From NCBI GenBank assembly GCA_947475165.1, contig CANJLD010000024.1, positions 1 through 55,854 on the forward strand: a stretch of 55,854 bases of DNA, given 5' to 3'. Under the pieces are notes generated by a model that worked only from the letters and a program-made list of their open reading frames with translations, was not told the DNA's origin and did not search any database. This DNA comes from Bacteroidota bacterium. Lineage in GTDB: Bacteria; Bacteroidota; Bacteroidia; Chitinophagales; LD1. The position numbers and the translations under genes are program-made. This document shows, in pieces, positions 17,200 through 26,183 of the stretch (positions are counted from its first letter, which is position 1; every line of letters starts with the position of its first letter).

Positions 17200-18996
17200 T
17201 TATTTAGGAATGGTAAAGCAGAACTTGCTTCCGCCAAGAGGCGAATCTTCTACCCATATTTTTCCGTTGAGCGAGTCAATTATTTTTTTGCAGATGGCAA
17301 GACCCATACCGGTGCCGTCATACTCATTGCGGTTGTGCAAACGCTGGAAGATGATGAAAACTTTTTCGCGGTATTGCGGGGCAATGCCAATCCCGTTATC
17401 CGAAATTTCAAAGCAATGCGAATTATCGCGAACGAGATAGTTGATTTCAACTACCGGTTTTTTGCTCTCGTTGTATTTCATTCCATTGCTCACAATGTTC
17501 TGCATCAGTTGCGTGATATAAACTTTGTCGCCAAGTATTACCGGCAAGGCATCGACTTTTATTTGCACGCTTTTTTCTTCTATAGCTACTTTCAAATTCA
17601 ACTTCACATCTTCCATCACCGCGTTCATATCCAACCGCTCTTTCTTTTGTGTTGAGTTTATTTTTGAAAGATTCAGCAAATCCTGAATTACGCGCATCAT
17701 GCGCTTAGCACCATCATTGATGTAGAACAGATAATCTTTCTGGTCAATCTTAAGGTCGGCACTCAAACTTTTTTCTAGTAATTGCGAGTAATTCGAAATC
17801 ATGCGCAACGGCTCCTTCATATCATGGCTTGCCACATGCGCAAACTGATTTAACTCGAAATTCGACATCTCCAGTTTGTGCGCGTATTCGCCTATCTCAG
17901 CATTCTTTTTCTTCAGTAATTCCTGTTCTTTCTTTCCTTCTTCATATTCAAAACGCAATTCCGCATCGTTTAACTGCGCTTGTTTATTCAACTTGTGCAA
18001 TTCATCTTTTTGTTGAACAAAGCGAATTAATTTCTGATACGCTTCTTCATGTTTTCCCAATGAATGAAGTGTTTCTGACCAGAATTTAAACAACTCAAAA
18101 TTGTCAACCACCTTACCCATTTCAGTATAAATCTTTTCCGCTTCTGTAAACCAGTAATTTGCTTTTTCAAATTGCTTAGCCAACTGATACACGCGACCGG
18201 CTAACTGAAAAATACTTAACTCAAAATGTTTGTTGGTTTGGTTGCGAACGCGCGCAATTGATTTTTCTACGCAGGCAATTGCCTTATCCGTTTCGCCCAT
18301 ATCGGCATACACAATTCCCGAATTTCCCATAGCAATGCAGTAAGGGGGAGTATCATTTATTTCTTCTGCAATTTCAATTGCTTTTAAATAATACGCTAGT
18401 GCTTTTTCAGTTTCTTTAATGTCGTATGCCTCTACACCAAACGAAATATAGCAACGCGCAATACCCGGTTGGTAATTTGCTTTCTGAAAATATCCGAAAG
18501 CGCGGTGATGATATTCTTTCTTTAAAGTCGCCAAACCTAAATCGCCATAAATAATTGACTCGTTGAATAGCGAACGCGCCAGTGTAAGAACACCGGTGTC
18601 GCTCAAATCTTTTTTGTATTCCAATAATTCTACCGACTGGTCGTAAGCCTGTTTCGATTGAATGAGTTCGCCCACATAATCAAAATTCAAACCGAGCCTT
18701 CTGTAAAATTCCGCTTTCGATTCTGCCTCATCATCATCATTGAGCAGTTCAATCGTCTCTTTGATGTAATGAATCGCTTTATCGAACTCACTCGTAATAT
18801 CGGTGTAATAATGCGAGAGCGCAGTGGCAGCTTTTATGATAAGTTTTTTATCGCCCGAATCATTTGCCAATTGAAACGCCTCTAAAGCCAAATGCGAACA
18901 GGTAGTGTCGCGCTCTTTTTTGCGGTTATCCAATTCGGCAATAAGCTGTTCAACTTTTTCAAATAAAGCAGATAGGGAGAGCGTTGTTTCTGTCAT
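17200..18996 (-). CDS. TPR-containing sensor histidine kinase
   Basis: 598-residue cytoplasmic sensor kinase. TPR-like helical repeats fill residues about 1-330 (e.g. AIACVEKSIARVRNQTNKHF, ALAYYLKAIEIAEEINDTPP). A Lys/Glu-rich coiled coil comes next, then the HisKA dimerisation helix FAHVASHDMKEPLRMISNYS with the phosphoacceptor His, and the ATPase domain with DNGIGIAPQYREKVF (N/G1 box) and GTGMGLAICKKI. No signal peptide or membrane span is seen, so signals probably come through the TPRs. Start set at ATG 18996 (MTETTLSLSALF); a TTG at 19023 would add nine residues. No response regulator gene is nearby. Confidence 0.88.
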   Translation of the reverse strand: MTETTLSLSALFEKVEQLIAELDNRKKERDTTCSHLALEAFQLANDSGDKKLIIKAATALSHYYTDITSEFDKAIHYIKETIELLNDDDEAESKAEFYRRLGLNFDYVGELIQSKQAYDQSVELLEYKKDLSDTGVLTLARSLFNESIIYGDLGLATLKKEYHHRAFGYFQKANYQPGIARCYISFGVEAYDIKETEKALAYYLKAIEIAEEINDTPPYCIAMGNSGIVYADMGETDKAIACVEKSIARVRNQTNKHFELSIFQLAGRVYQLAKQFEKANYWFTEAEKIYTEMGKVVDNFELFKFWSETLHSLGKHEEAYQKLIRFVQQKDELHKLNKQAQLNDAELRFEYEEGKKEQELLKKKNAEIGEYAHKLEMSNFELNQFAHVASHDMKEPLRMISNYSQLLEKSLSADLKIDQKDYLFYINDGAKRMMRVIQDLLNLSKINSTQKKERLDMNAVMEDVKLNLKVAIEEKSVQIKVDALPVILGDKVYITQLMQNIVSNGMKYNESKKPVVEINYLVRDNSHCFEISDNGIGIAPQYREKVFIIFQRLHNRNEYDGTGMGLAICKKIIDSLNGKIWVEDSPLGGSKFCFTIPK

Positions 18997-19062
18997 GATG
19001 GCTTCGGCTTTTATTTTACGCAAGAAACGGGATTTTGTTCCTGCCCAAAAGGAAGCCTCCGC

Positions 19063-19593
19063 TTACTTATTAACCCGATTCATCAGGTCGTCAATTTGTT
19101 GGACAGCCGAATTTAAACGCTGTTGAGGAGTGATTCCTGTAACGATTTGAAAATCTGCATTTGCATTTTGCAATTCGTTTTTAAACTGGCTGAATAATTC
19201 CGTACGGTCGTTTGGGTTTGACCGCTGTTCATCCGGTATCCAGGGCAGATCAATATCGCATAGCAAGTACAAATTGCTTTTGCGTTTTATAATTTCTGTT
19301 TCCAGCCACGCAGGCACTTCCCATTTATAATACTCTAACCAGATTTTAATATTGATGAGGTCATTATCGCTGAACAAAATTTTGTTCGCGTTGTGCATCA
19401 TCCTGTCCTCTTGCTCAATAATTCCATGCGCAATTTCCAGCACATCCATTTTGCCGTATTTGTGCGGCAACTGGTCAATGTAGTAACGCGAATAATCGGG
19501 AACGAAAACAGTTTTATAATAAATGGAAAGCTTTTCCGCCAATGTTGACTTACCGGTTGACTCCGTTCCGGTGATGGTGATTCTGTAAATCAT
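19063..19593 (-). CDS. NadR-like P-loop kinase
   Basis: 176-residue nucleotide kinase of the NadR C-terminal (ribosylnicotinamide kinase-like) family. The N-terminus has the P-loop TGTESTGKSTLAEKL; VPDYSRYYIDQL and LLCDIDLPWIPDEQRSNPND are typical of NadR-type kinases. The ATG at 19593 overlaps the pnuC stop in ATGA, which decides this start over 19617 and shows translational coupling. PnuC transporters work by facilitated diffusion with metabolic trapping by a kinase, so this enzyme should phosphorylate the imported vitamin: nicotinamide riboside in the classical case, possibly thiamin given the nearby TPP-controlled receptor. Confidence 0.85.
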   Translation of the reverse strand: MIYRITITGTESTGKSTLAEKLSIYYKTVFVPDYSRYYIDQLPHKYGKMDVLEIAHGIIEQEDRMMHNANKILFSDNDLINIKIWLEYYKWEVPAWLETEIIKRKSNLYLLCDIDLPWIPDEQRSNPNDRTELFSQFKNELQNANADFQIVTGITPQQRLNSAVQQIDDLMNRVNK

Positions 19594-20165
19594 TGGGTTG
19601 AGATTTTCTTCCGCCATTCAAAGTATCCGTATACAGCAATTATACAGAAGAAGATATATAGCCAAGAGGTTGCATTAAGTCCTTTAATAAAATACATAAC
19701 TGCCGCCACCAAATCAATTACAATCCAGTAAAGCCAGTTTTCTAAAATCTTTTTGGCTGTCATCCAGGTGGCAATAAAACTGAAAATGGTTACAGCCGAA
19801 TCGAAGTAAGAAAGCGAGCTGCCGAGTTTGGTAAATGCGAATCCGAAAACAGGAACGAGCAATGCTCCGAAGAAAATCAGTTTGAGATTTTGCTGTAGAG
19901 ATAACGAATTTATACTGACTGTATTTACTCCTCCCTGTATGGGAGGTTGGGAGGGGCTTTCCCCAAGCCACCAACCATAAAATCCTGCAACCACATAATA
20001 AGTTTGAAGAATGGCATCCTGGAATAGTTGATGTGTTACATTGATATAGATGTAAAGTGCAGAACTGATAATTCCCATGAGCCAGCACCAAACATTGCTG
20101 CGCGAAGCAAGCAACACATAAATAACTCCGAAGGCAACGGCCATGTATTCAATATAAGTTTCCAT
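19590..20165 (-). CDS. PnuC-family vitamin transporter (NR or thiamin)
   Basis: 191-residue inner-membrane protein of the PnuC family with about seven hydrophobic segments. Features include RSNVWCWLMGIISSALYIYI, the FYGWWLG motif and the C-terminal YGYFEWRKK. PnuC proteins carry nicotinamide riboside; the PnuT subgroup carries thiamin. The ATG overlaps the stop of the LD-carboxypeptidase gene (TAATG), and the stop overlaps the kinase start (ATGA). The loop after FYGWWLGE contains SPSQPPIQGG, encoded by a GC-rich palindromic element at 19928-19960; insertion in this variable loop may leave transport intact. PnuT is favoured by context, not proved. Confidence 0.85.
   Translation of the reverse strand: METYIEYMAVAFGVIYVLLASRSNVWCWLMGIISSALYIYINVTHQLFQDAILQTYYVVAGFYGWWLGESPSQPPIQGGVNTVSINSLSLQQNLKLIFFGALLVPVFGFAFTKLGSSLSYFDSAVTIFSFIATWMTAKKILENWLYWIVIDLVAAVMYFIKGLNATSWLYIFFCIIAVYGYFEWRKKISTQ
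19928..19960. repeat. GC-rich palindromic element inside pnuC, copy 6
   Basis: CTCCTCCCTGTATGGGAGG, then TTGGGAGGGGC. Inverted copy of the dispersed element, translated in frame as part of a loop of the PnuC protein (SPSQPPIQGG). Confidence 0.72.
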
Positions 20166-21061
20166 TAAAAAACTTTTACGGAATCTTTCGCCACCTGTAA
20201 TTTGTAAGTTTTGCCAATCACCAACGCGCGGTTATCGTTAATGTGTCCGGCAGGGAAATTAAAGCATACGGGGAAATTGTATTCGCTTACATGTTCCAGA
20301 ATTATTTCATAAGCTGTTTTTCCGAAAGGAATTTTGTTGTCGTGCATATAGGTAAAACTTCCTACAATCATTCCTGCAAGTCCGTGCAATTTGCCGGAGC
20401 GTTTCAAGTTCATCATCATCCGGTCGATGTGGTAGAGGTATTCATCAAGGTCTTCTAGAAATAAAATTTTGCGGTCGGTGTTTATGCCGCTTCTTGTTCC
20501 CGTGATGGAATAAAGAATCGAAAGATTTCCTCCAATTAAAATTCCTTCTGCTTCACCTAACCGGTTCAATTCATTCGGAACAATGACGTATTCGTTCTTC
20601 TCTCCAAACAATTCTTTTCTCAAAGTTTCGGTGGCTTCAGGTGTACTTTTTTCTAATTGAATTGGCATTTGCGCATGAAGCCCCATGGTGCCAATGTTGT
20701 TGGAAATGTGTGTATGCAGATATGTAACATCGCTAAAGCCTACAATCCATTTTGGATGCTTCATAAATTCATCAAAGTTCAAGTCATCCATCATGCGCAC
20801 CGTGCCGTAGCCTCCACGAGCGCAGATAATTGCTTTGATATTTGCATCATCCAGTGCGTGCTGAAAATCTTCTTTGCGCAAGGCATCTTCACCGGCAAAC
20901 TGATTTTGTTCTGCTCCGATAGTTTTTCCAACTATTGCATTCAATCCCCAGTCTTCAAATGTTTTTACTGCGCATGAAATTTCTTCGTTCGAAATTTTTT
21001 TAGCGGTACTTAAAATGTAAATGGAATCTCCTTTTTGTAACGAGGGTGGACGTAAAAGCAT
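20165..21061 (-). CDS. ldcA: LD-carboxypeptidase (peptidase S66)
   Basis: 298-residue serine carboxypeptidase of family S66, which removes the terminal D-Ala from murein tetrapeptides in the cytosol (LdcA) or detoxifies microcin C (MccF). ICARGGYGTVRMMDDL and WIVGFSDVTYLH with the nucleophile Ser are clear; FLEDLDEYLYHIDRMM holds the expected Glu and FPAGHINDNRAL the His. No signal peptide. It is the first gene of a three-gene operon whose stop overlaps the PnuC start (TAATG). Peptidoglycan recycling is the more likely role, because no microcin genes are present. Confidence 0.9.
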   Translation of the reverse strand: MLLRPPSLQKGDSIYILSTAKKISNEEISCAVKTFEDWGLNAIVGKTIGAEQNQFAGEDALRKEDFQHALDDANIKAIICARGGYGTVRMMDDLNFDEFMKHPKWIVGFSDVTYLHTHISNNIGTMGLHAQMPIQLEKSTPEATETLRKELFGEKNEYVIVPNELNRLGEAEGILIGGNLSILYSITGTRSGINTDRKILFLEDLDEYLYHIDRMMMNLKRSGKLHGLAGMIVGSFTYMHDNKIPFGKTAYEIILEHVSEYNFPVCFNFPAGHINDNRALVIGKTYKLQVAKDSVKVF

Positions 21062-21126
21062 AAAATCAAAAATAAAACTCTTCGTGTCTTTGTGTGTTTG
21101 TGCGAAATAATCATTTTAGCCATTCA

Positions 21127-23184
21127 ATGACCAACTGGAAAAGATATACGATTACCGCTGCCTTGCCTTATGCCAACGGCTCTAAACACATCGGGCACTT
21201 GGCCGGTGCGTATTTGCCGGCAGATACTTATGTGCGCTACCTGCGCGCGCAAAAACGCGATGTGGTTTTTGTTTGCGGCAGCGATGAACATGGAACTGCT
21301 ATTACTATTCAAGCCATGCAGGAGAATACCACTCCGCGCGCCATCATCAATAAATACCATGTGCTGATTAAAAACAGTTTTGAAAAACTCGGCATTTCGT
21401 TCGATATCTATCATCGCACTTCAGAGCCGCTTCATCACGAAACGGCACAGGAATTTTTTCTCGATTTCTACAACAAAGGTTTGTTTAAGGAAGTTACGAG
21501 CGAACAATATTTTGATGAAGAGAAGAAGGTTTTCCTTGCCGATAGATACATTGTCGGCACTTGCCCTAACTGCGGTCACGACAATGCTTTTGGCGACCAG
21601 TGCGAAAAATGCGGTAAGGCACTTTCGCCAAATGAATTAATAAATCCGCGCTCAACTTTAAGCGGAGCGGCACCGGTGCTTCGTCCTACAAAGCATTGGT
21701 ATTTGCCGCTGAACGAATACGAGCCGTGGTTAAAACAATGGCTCATCCGCGACCATGCGAAAGACTGGAAACAGAATGCATACGGACAATCGAAAAGCTG
21801 GATTGATGCAGGTCTTCAGCCACGCGCCATGACACGCGATGGCGAATGGGGAGTTAAAGTTCCTTTACCCGATGCCGAAGGAAAAGTGCTTTACGTTTGG
21901 TTCGATGCGCCTATCGGGTACATTTCTGCTACCAAGCAATGGGCGAAGGAAAACAATACCCGTTGGGAATTATACTGGAAAGACAGCGACACGCGCCTGG
22001 TGCATTTTGTTGGCAAGGACAATATTGTTTTTCACTGCATTATTTTTCCGGTGATGCTGCACATGCATGGCGACTACATTGTTCCCGATAATGTTCCTGC
22101 CAACGAATTTTTGAATTTGGAAGGCGACAAAATGAGCACCAGCCGCAAGTGGAGTGTAGAGATGCACGAGTATCTCGAAACCTTTCCCGATAAAGTAGAT
22201 GAGTTGCGTTACGTGCTTACTTCCATTGCGCCCGAAACAAAAGATTCGGAGTTTTTATGGAAGGATTATCAAACGCGCGTGAACAGCGAACTGGTTGCCA
22301 TTTTTGGAAACTTGGTGAACCGCGTTTTGGTGTTGACCGATAAATATTTTGAGGGCAAAGTGCCGAAGGCAGGTGAGTGCAGTGACTTGAAAACATACGT
22401 AACCGGTCAGCGCGAAAAAATTTCGGATGCGTTGGAGCATTTCAAATTTCGCGATGCACTGAGCGAAATGATGAACATTGCGCGGCACGGAAATAAATTG
22501 CTGACAGAAAAAGAACCATGGAAAACGTTTAAGGATAACCCCGAAGCCACCGGTGTGGTGCTTTACGATTGTCTGCAAATAATTACTAACCTGGCTATTC
22601 TGTGCGAGCCGTTTTTGCCGTTTACTTCGCAAAAGCTTTTTGCTATGCTTAACGTGGACGAAAGAAATTTTTCATGGAAGGATGCAGGCAGACAGGACTT
22701 AATGAAAGTTGGTCATCAACTGGGCAAAGCGAGTTTGCTTTATCAGAAAATTGAATATGAAGCGATGGATAAGGAGATAGAAAAGTTACAGAAAATCAAA
22801 GATCAAAATTCAAAAATCAAAGAAGAGAAAGCAATGGAAACAACGGCAGAAGCTAAACCAGAAATTACCTTCGATGATTTTTCGAAAATTGACATACGTG
22901 TAGGAACTATTGTGGCTGCTGAGAAAGTGGAGAAAGCCGATAAACTTTTAAAGCTGACGGTTGATTTAGGTTTCGAAACAAGAACTGTAGTTTCAGGCAT
23001 TGCCGAATTTTTTAAACCGGAAGATATTATTGGCACGCAGGTTTCGGTAGTGGCTAATCTTGCACCGCGAAAATTGAGAGGAATTGAATCGAAAGGAATG
23101 ATTTTAATGAGCGAAGACAAGGAAGGGAAACTGCATTTTGTATCGCCTAAAGATTTAACCGACAACGGCAGCACGATTAAATAA
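21127..23184 (+). CDS. metG: Methionyl-tRNA synthetase
   Basis: 685-residue class I synthetase that charges tRNA-Met. ALPYANGSKHIGHLAG carries the HIGH motif, CPNC...CEKC the zinc knuckle, and GDKMSTSRKW the KMSKS-type loop. The C-terminal 110 residues are the EMAP/Trbp111 tRNA-binding domain (FDDFSKIDIRVGTIVAAEKV). Start chosen at ATG 21127 (MTNWKRYTITAALPYANG); an upstream ATG at 21094 would add an untypical 11-residue leader. The linker before the last domain (KIKDQNSKIKEEK) is encoded by an A-rich 32-base word (22792-22823) that recurs almost exactly inside panC. Confidence 0.97.
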   Translation: MTNWKRYTITAALPYANGSKHIGHLAGAYLPADTYVRYLRAQKRDVVFVCGSDEHGTAITIQAMQENTTPRAIINKYHVLIKNSFEKLGISFDIYHRTSEPLHHETAQEFFLDFYNKGLFKEVTSEQYFDEEKKVFLADRYIVGTCPNCGHDNAFGDQCEKCGKALSPNELINPRSTLSGAAPVLRPTKHWYLPLNEYEPWLKQWLIRDHAKDWKQNAYGQSKSWIDAGLQPRAMTRDGEWGVKVPLPDAEGKVLYVWFDAPIGYISATKQWAKENNTRWELYWKDSDTRLVHFVGKDNIVFHCIIFPVMLHMHGDYIVPDNVPANEFLNLEGDKMSTSRKWSVEMHEYLETFPDKVDELRYVLTSIAPETKDSEFLWKDYQTRVNSELVAIFGNLVNRVLVLTDKYFEGKVPKAGECSDLKTYVTGQREKISDALEHFKFRDALSEMMNIARHGNKLLTEKEPWKTFKDNPEATGVVLYDCLQIITNLAILCEPFLPFTSQKLFAMLNVDERNFSWKDAGRQDLMKVGHQLGKASLLYQKIEYEAMDKEIEKLQKIKDQNSKIKEEKAMETTAEAKPEITFDDFSKIDIRVGTIVAAEKVEKADKLLKLTVDLGFETRTVVSGIAEFFKPEDIIGTQVSVVANLAPRKLRGIESKGMILMSEDKEGKLHFVSPKDLTDNGSTIK

Positions 23185-23188
23185 ATCC

Positions 23189-23243
23189 ATAGCCACGAAT
23201 TACACGAATTAAAGACAAAATAATTCGTGTAATTCGTGGCTAT
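23189..23243. terminator. Perfect 23-bp inverted repeat after metG
   Basis: Arms 23189-23211 and 23221-23243 are perfect complements around a 9-base loop; the core reads GCCACGAATTACACGAATTA. The AT-rich stem without a strong T-run could be a terminator or processing hairpin for metG. Related words are common between genes in Bacteroidota, so it may be a dispersed repeat. Confidence 0.6.
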
Positions 23244-23291
23244 TAATTTTACATTCGTTAAACATTTTTATAACTCAAACTTCATATCAAT

Positions 23292-24506
23292 ATGAAATCA
23301 AAATTTTACTCGTTGTTCCTTTTGTGTGCAATTGTCTGTTCGGCTCAGCAAAGTAATGCGCAGCTACAACAATGCGGTGCCCGTTATAAGGACATGATTT
23401 TTTCTACCGTAACCAAAACTTCTAACGTTACTTACGGTGCTTACACTATCGACAAAGTGGATATTTACGAACCCACCGGTGACACAGCCGCTATGCGCCC
23501 GTTAATTATTCTTGCGCACGGAGGAAGTTTTTATGGAGGCACCAAAACACAAGATGCCACTGTAGTAACTTTATGTAACAATTTTGCTAAACGCGGCTAT
23601 GTTACAGCATCTATTGACTATCGCTTGGGCGATGCCATTCAGATGTATCTGGATTCCGGCTATGCAGTGGAAACGGTATTGAAGGCGTTAAGCGATGGCA
23701 AATCGGCTATTCGTTTTTTCAGAAAAGATGCAGCTACTACCAACACCTACAGAATAAACCCAAACATGATTTTTGTTGGAGGAAACTCTGCCGGTGCGGT
23801 ACTTTATATGCACAGTATTTATGTAGATAGCCTTGGCGAGCTTACGCCTTATCTTCAAACCATCATCAACAACAACGGAGGTTTTGAAGGCAACAGCGGA
23901 AACGATGGTTACTCTTCGGAAGTTAACGCGCTGGTAAATTTAGCAGGCGGAATAAATGTTCCTGAGTTTGTAGGACCAAACAGTAAGCCATCGGTAAATT
24001 TTCAGGGAACGGCTGACGGCACTGTGCCATATAGCTGCGATTACCCTATTGGTGGTGCGGTTAAAGTTCGCTTATGCGGCTTGGGTGCATTGGAGCCTTT
24101 GTATCAGCAATTCGGAAGCAACCACGTTACCGTATTGTTTCCGGGCGATGGACATTGCCCTTGGGATGGCAGCGCTCCAAAATTTGCACAGGTTGACACG
24201 GTTACCCGCGATTTCCTTTACTCTTTAATGTGCGTTCAAACCACTTCTGTTTCTAATCTTGCTGCCGATGCCAACGTGAGTGTTTATCCAAACCCTGCCA
24301 GCAGCGAGGTAAATATCAGTTCAAGTGCAAGAGTTTCTGCCGTTACTATGTTTAATAACGTTGGGCAGTTAGTGGCACACAATAATTCGACAAGCTTAAA
24401 CAGCAGAATAAACACAGCCGATTTTGCCAAAGGTATTTACCTTGTAAAGATTGAGTTTGCCGATAAGAACATTACTTCGGTAACCCGTAAGATTGTAATA
24501 GAATAA
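23292..24506 (+). CDS. Secreted carboxylesterase-like hydrolase with T9SS domain
   Basis: 404-residue exported alpha/beta hydrolase. A Sec signal (MKSKFYSLFLLCAIVCSAQQ) is followed by an esterase core with the HGGSFYGG oxyanion loop and VGGNSAGAVLY, whose Ser is the nucleophile; GDGHCPWDG probably holds the His. The last 75 residues form a type IX secretion sorting domain (VSVYPNPASSEVNI ... GIYLVKIEF ... RKIVIE). It should cross the outer membrane by the Por system and remain attached or be released. TACATTCG at 23250-23257 is a candidate -7 box 34 bases before the ATG. Confidence 0.88.
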   Translation: MKSKFYSLFLLCAIVCSAQQSNAQLQQCGARYKDMIFSTVTKTSNVTYGAYTIDKVDIYEPTGDTAAMRPLIILAHGGSFYGGTKTQDATVVTLCNNFAKRGYVTASIDYRLGDAIQMYLDSGYAVETVLKALSDGKSAIRFFRKDAATTNTYRINPNMIFVGGNSAGAVLYMHSIYVDSLGELTPYLQTIINNNGGFEGNSGNDGYSSEVNALVNLAGGINVPEFVGPNSKPSVNFQGTADGTVPYSCDYPIGGAVKVRLCGLGALEPLYQQFGSNHVTVLFPGDGHCPWDGSAPKFAQVDTVTRDFLYSLMCVQTTSVSNLAADANVSVYPNPASSEVNISSSARVSAVTMFNNVGQLVAHNNSTSLNSRINTADFAKGIYLVKIEFADKNITSVTRKIVIE

Positions 24507-24524
24507 AGCCAAAAATTTCAATAC

Positions 24525-24564
24525 AAAAAAGCGCGTTTAGGCTGAGCCTGAACGCGCTTTTTTT
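24525..24564 (+). terminator. Rho-independent terminator after T9SS hydrolase
   Basis: AAAAAAGCGCGTTTAGGC, then TGA, then GCCTGAACGCGCTTTTTTT: a 12-15 bp GC-rich stem with a short loop and a T-run. One G-T pair (TTTAGGC with GCCTGAA). The A-run on the other side may also allow termination from the right. Confidence 0.92.
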
Positions 24565-24590
24565 GTGGGGGGTACATCAATTAGCTACTG

Positions 24591-24958
24591 AAAGGAATTT
24601 CCGGTGCCTGTTTTTTACATGTAAAACTCTTCTAAAGGAATCTCCCAACACCCACTTTTACAGGTAAAACAGGCCGATGGGAATTTCCTACACCCGTTTT
24701 TACATGTCAAAGCCATCAAAACGAGTTTCTTTTACCCGCTTTTACATGGCAAAACCATCAAAAGGAATTTCCTAAACCCCTTTTACAGGTAAAAGCCATC
24801 AAAAGGAATTTCTTTTACCCACTTTTACATGCCAAAACCGTCGAAAGGAATTTCCTTTACCCACTTTTACACGGCAAAACCCGTAAAAGGAATTTCCTAC
24901 ACCCGCTTTTACATGTCAAACTGTGCAAAAGGAATTTCCCTTTGCCCAGTTTGACCTT
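24591..24958. repeat. Degenerate tandem array, 42-base period
   Basis: Nine units of 41-43 bases fill the gap between two convergent genes. The AGGAATTT-type words start at about 24593, 24636, 24678, 24721, 24763, 24804, 24846, 24888 and 24930. Each unit has an AAAGGAATTTCCT block, then ACCC, then CTTTTACATG-(T/C)-AAAA, which is a near-perfect palindrome in several units (TTTTACATGTAAAA in unit 1). Differences are scattered over the whole unit. Units 6-9 share one plus-strand frame (KGISFTHFYMPKPS repeats), but units 3-5 change frame and no start exists, so no intact protein is encoded. Confidence 0.85.
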
Positions 24959-24986
24959 AATTATCAGCTATTTAGGTAAAATTCTC

Positions 24987-26030
24987 TTACTCCTTCTTCT
25001 TTTCCTTTTTCTTCAACGTTTCTTTACTCAACAAAACCGAAATGCCAATATTAAAACCAAGATTGCTGAACGGGCCGGTAGGGCGTAAATCATCTTTTGG
25101 TTTATTCTTATCGTAGTTCAGGTTATAGTCTGCATTGTTCGAATTTCCGTCCAGCTTATCTACAAAATTAAACTCGCTCCGGTAAACACCACGGTCGGCT
25201 ATCCGGTCGTTGCCATCGGTATCCCATTGCGTAACCTTTGCCGATTTTGCGCGGGTTACCAAATATTGCCCGTTTACTTCTGCTGTAATCATTATATAAG
25301 GAAGCGGACGATACGCCACACCCAAGGCTCCGTTTACACCCAGCGAAACCGTGCCTTCGGTTTTGAGCGTTACATCTACATGCTTACCTAGATAGTAAGG
25401 GTCGTTTTGTATCAAGCCCAACACAATCGTATCTACATCAATAGAAACTTTGTGTTCCAGCGCACCAAATATCGGCATTGAAATACCGAGGCGACTATAC
25501 GGATAAACTTTCCAGCCTGGCTTTGCACCCTGTATAATAATAGAAGGCATAAGCGAAATGCCCAGTGCACTGGTAGAAATATTCGCCTGCATAAAATAAT
25601 ATCCCAACGCCTGATACTGCGGTGGCGGACCTTCTACCAGCCGCTGTGTTAAACCTCTGGTTTGGCTGCAACTAAATGTTTTGCTTTTTAAAACCGAAAC
25701 GCCCATTTCGAAACCTATGTAAGGGTTTATCATATATCCCACACCAAGTGTAAAATTTATTCCGTTGCCGTAAGAGCCGCGCACCGGTTCATACAAAGGA
25801 AGCGTATCGCTGATATTTGCCATAGGCAACAAACCATCTTTTTCGGGCGAGAAGGGGTCAATCTTCGGGCCCATAATGCCTTCGCTGTTTTGCATACCGG
25901 GCCAGGCATAACCACCGGCTACGCGCAAGGTCCAGTAACCGCCACGCTTATTTTTTTTCTCAGGGGTTTGTGCATACATCAATTGCGTACACAAAACGAA
26001 TAACCAAATGAGGGATAGATTTTTTTGCAT
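24987..26030 (-). CDS. Outer-membrane beta-barrel protein
   Basis: 347-residue exported protein with a signal peptide (MQKNLSLIWLFVLCTQLMYAQ). The mature part has alternating strands (WTLRVAGGYAWPGMQ, GINFTLGVGYMINPYIGFEM, SLGVNGALGVAYRPLPYIMI), the pattern of an OmpA/OprF-like or porin-type barrel. The C-terminus ends in a Lys/Glu tail (LLSKETLKKKEKKKE) after the last strand, unusual for a protein that needs a C-terminal aromatic for barrel assembly. No family is recognised. It stands alone, convergent with the T9SS hydrolase across the 42-base array. Confidence 0.75.
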   Translation of the reverse strand: MQKNLSLIWLFVLCTQLMYAQTPEKKNKRGGYWTLRVAGGYAWPGMQNSEGIMGPKIDPFSPEKDGLLPMANISDTLPLYEPVRGSYGNGINFTLGVGYMINPYIGFEMGVSVLKSKTFSCSQTRGLTQRLVEGPPPQYQALGYYFMQANISTSALGISLMPSIIIQGAKPGWKVYPYSRLGISMPIFGALEHKVSIDVDTIVLGLIQNDPYYLGKHVDVTLKTEGTVSLGVNGALGVAYRPLPYIMITAEVNGQYLVTRAKSAKVTQWDTDGNDRIADRGVYRSEFNFVDKLDGNSNNADYNLNYDKNKPKDDLRPTGPFSNLGFNIGISVLLSKETLKKKEKKKE

Positions 26031-26111
26031 AGAATATTTTTTTCGTTCAACTATATTACAAAAAGAAAATTGGTTGTTAGGCTATTGAAGTTTTGAGCCG
26101 CTACAATAGTA

Positions 26112-26172
26112 TGTTATGCTGAGCGGAGTCGAAGCATCTGTGATTCAAATTCCTGAACATGTGCGCAATGAC
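26112..26172. repeat. Dispersed intergenic repeat (GCTGAGCGGAGTCGAAGC)
   Basis: TTATGCTGAGCGGAGTCGAA, then GCATCT ... GTGCGCAATGAC, between the outer-membrane protein and dapA. This word is familiar from intergenic repeats in many Bacteroidota genomes; only one copy lies in this window, so the call rests on memory of the motif. Confidence 0.4.
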
Positions 26173-26183
26173 TCGTTTCTGTG

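Noticed and set aside
24591-24958. CRISPR array
   Set aside because: Units vary along their whole length, there is no constant repeat with unique spacers, and no cas gene is present.
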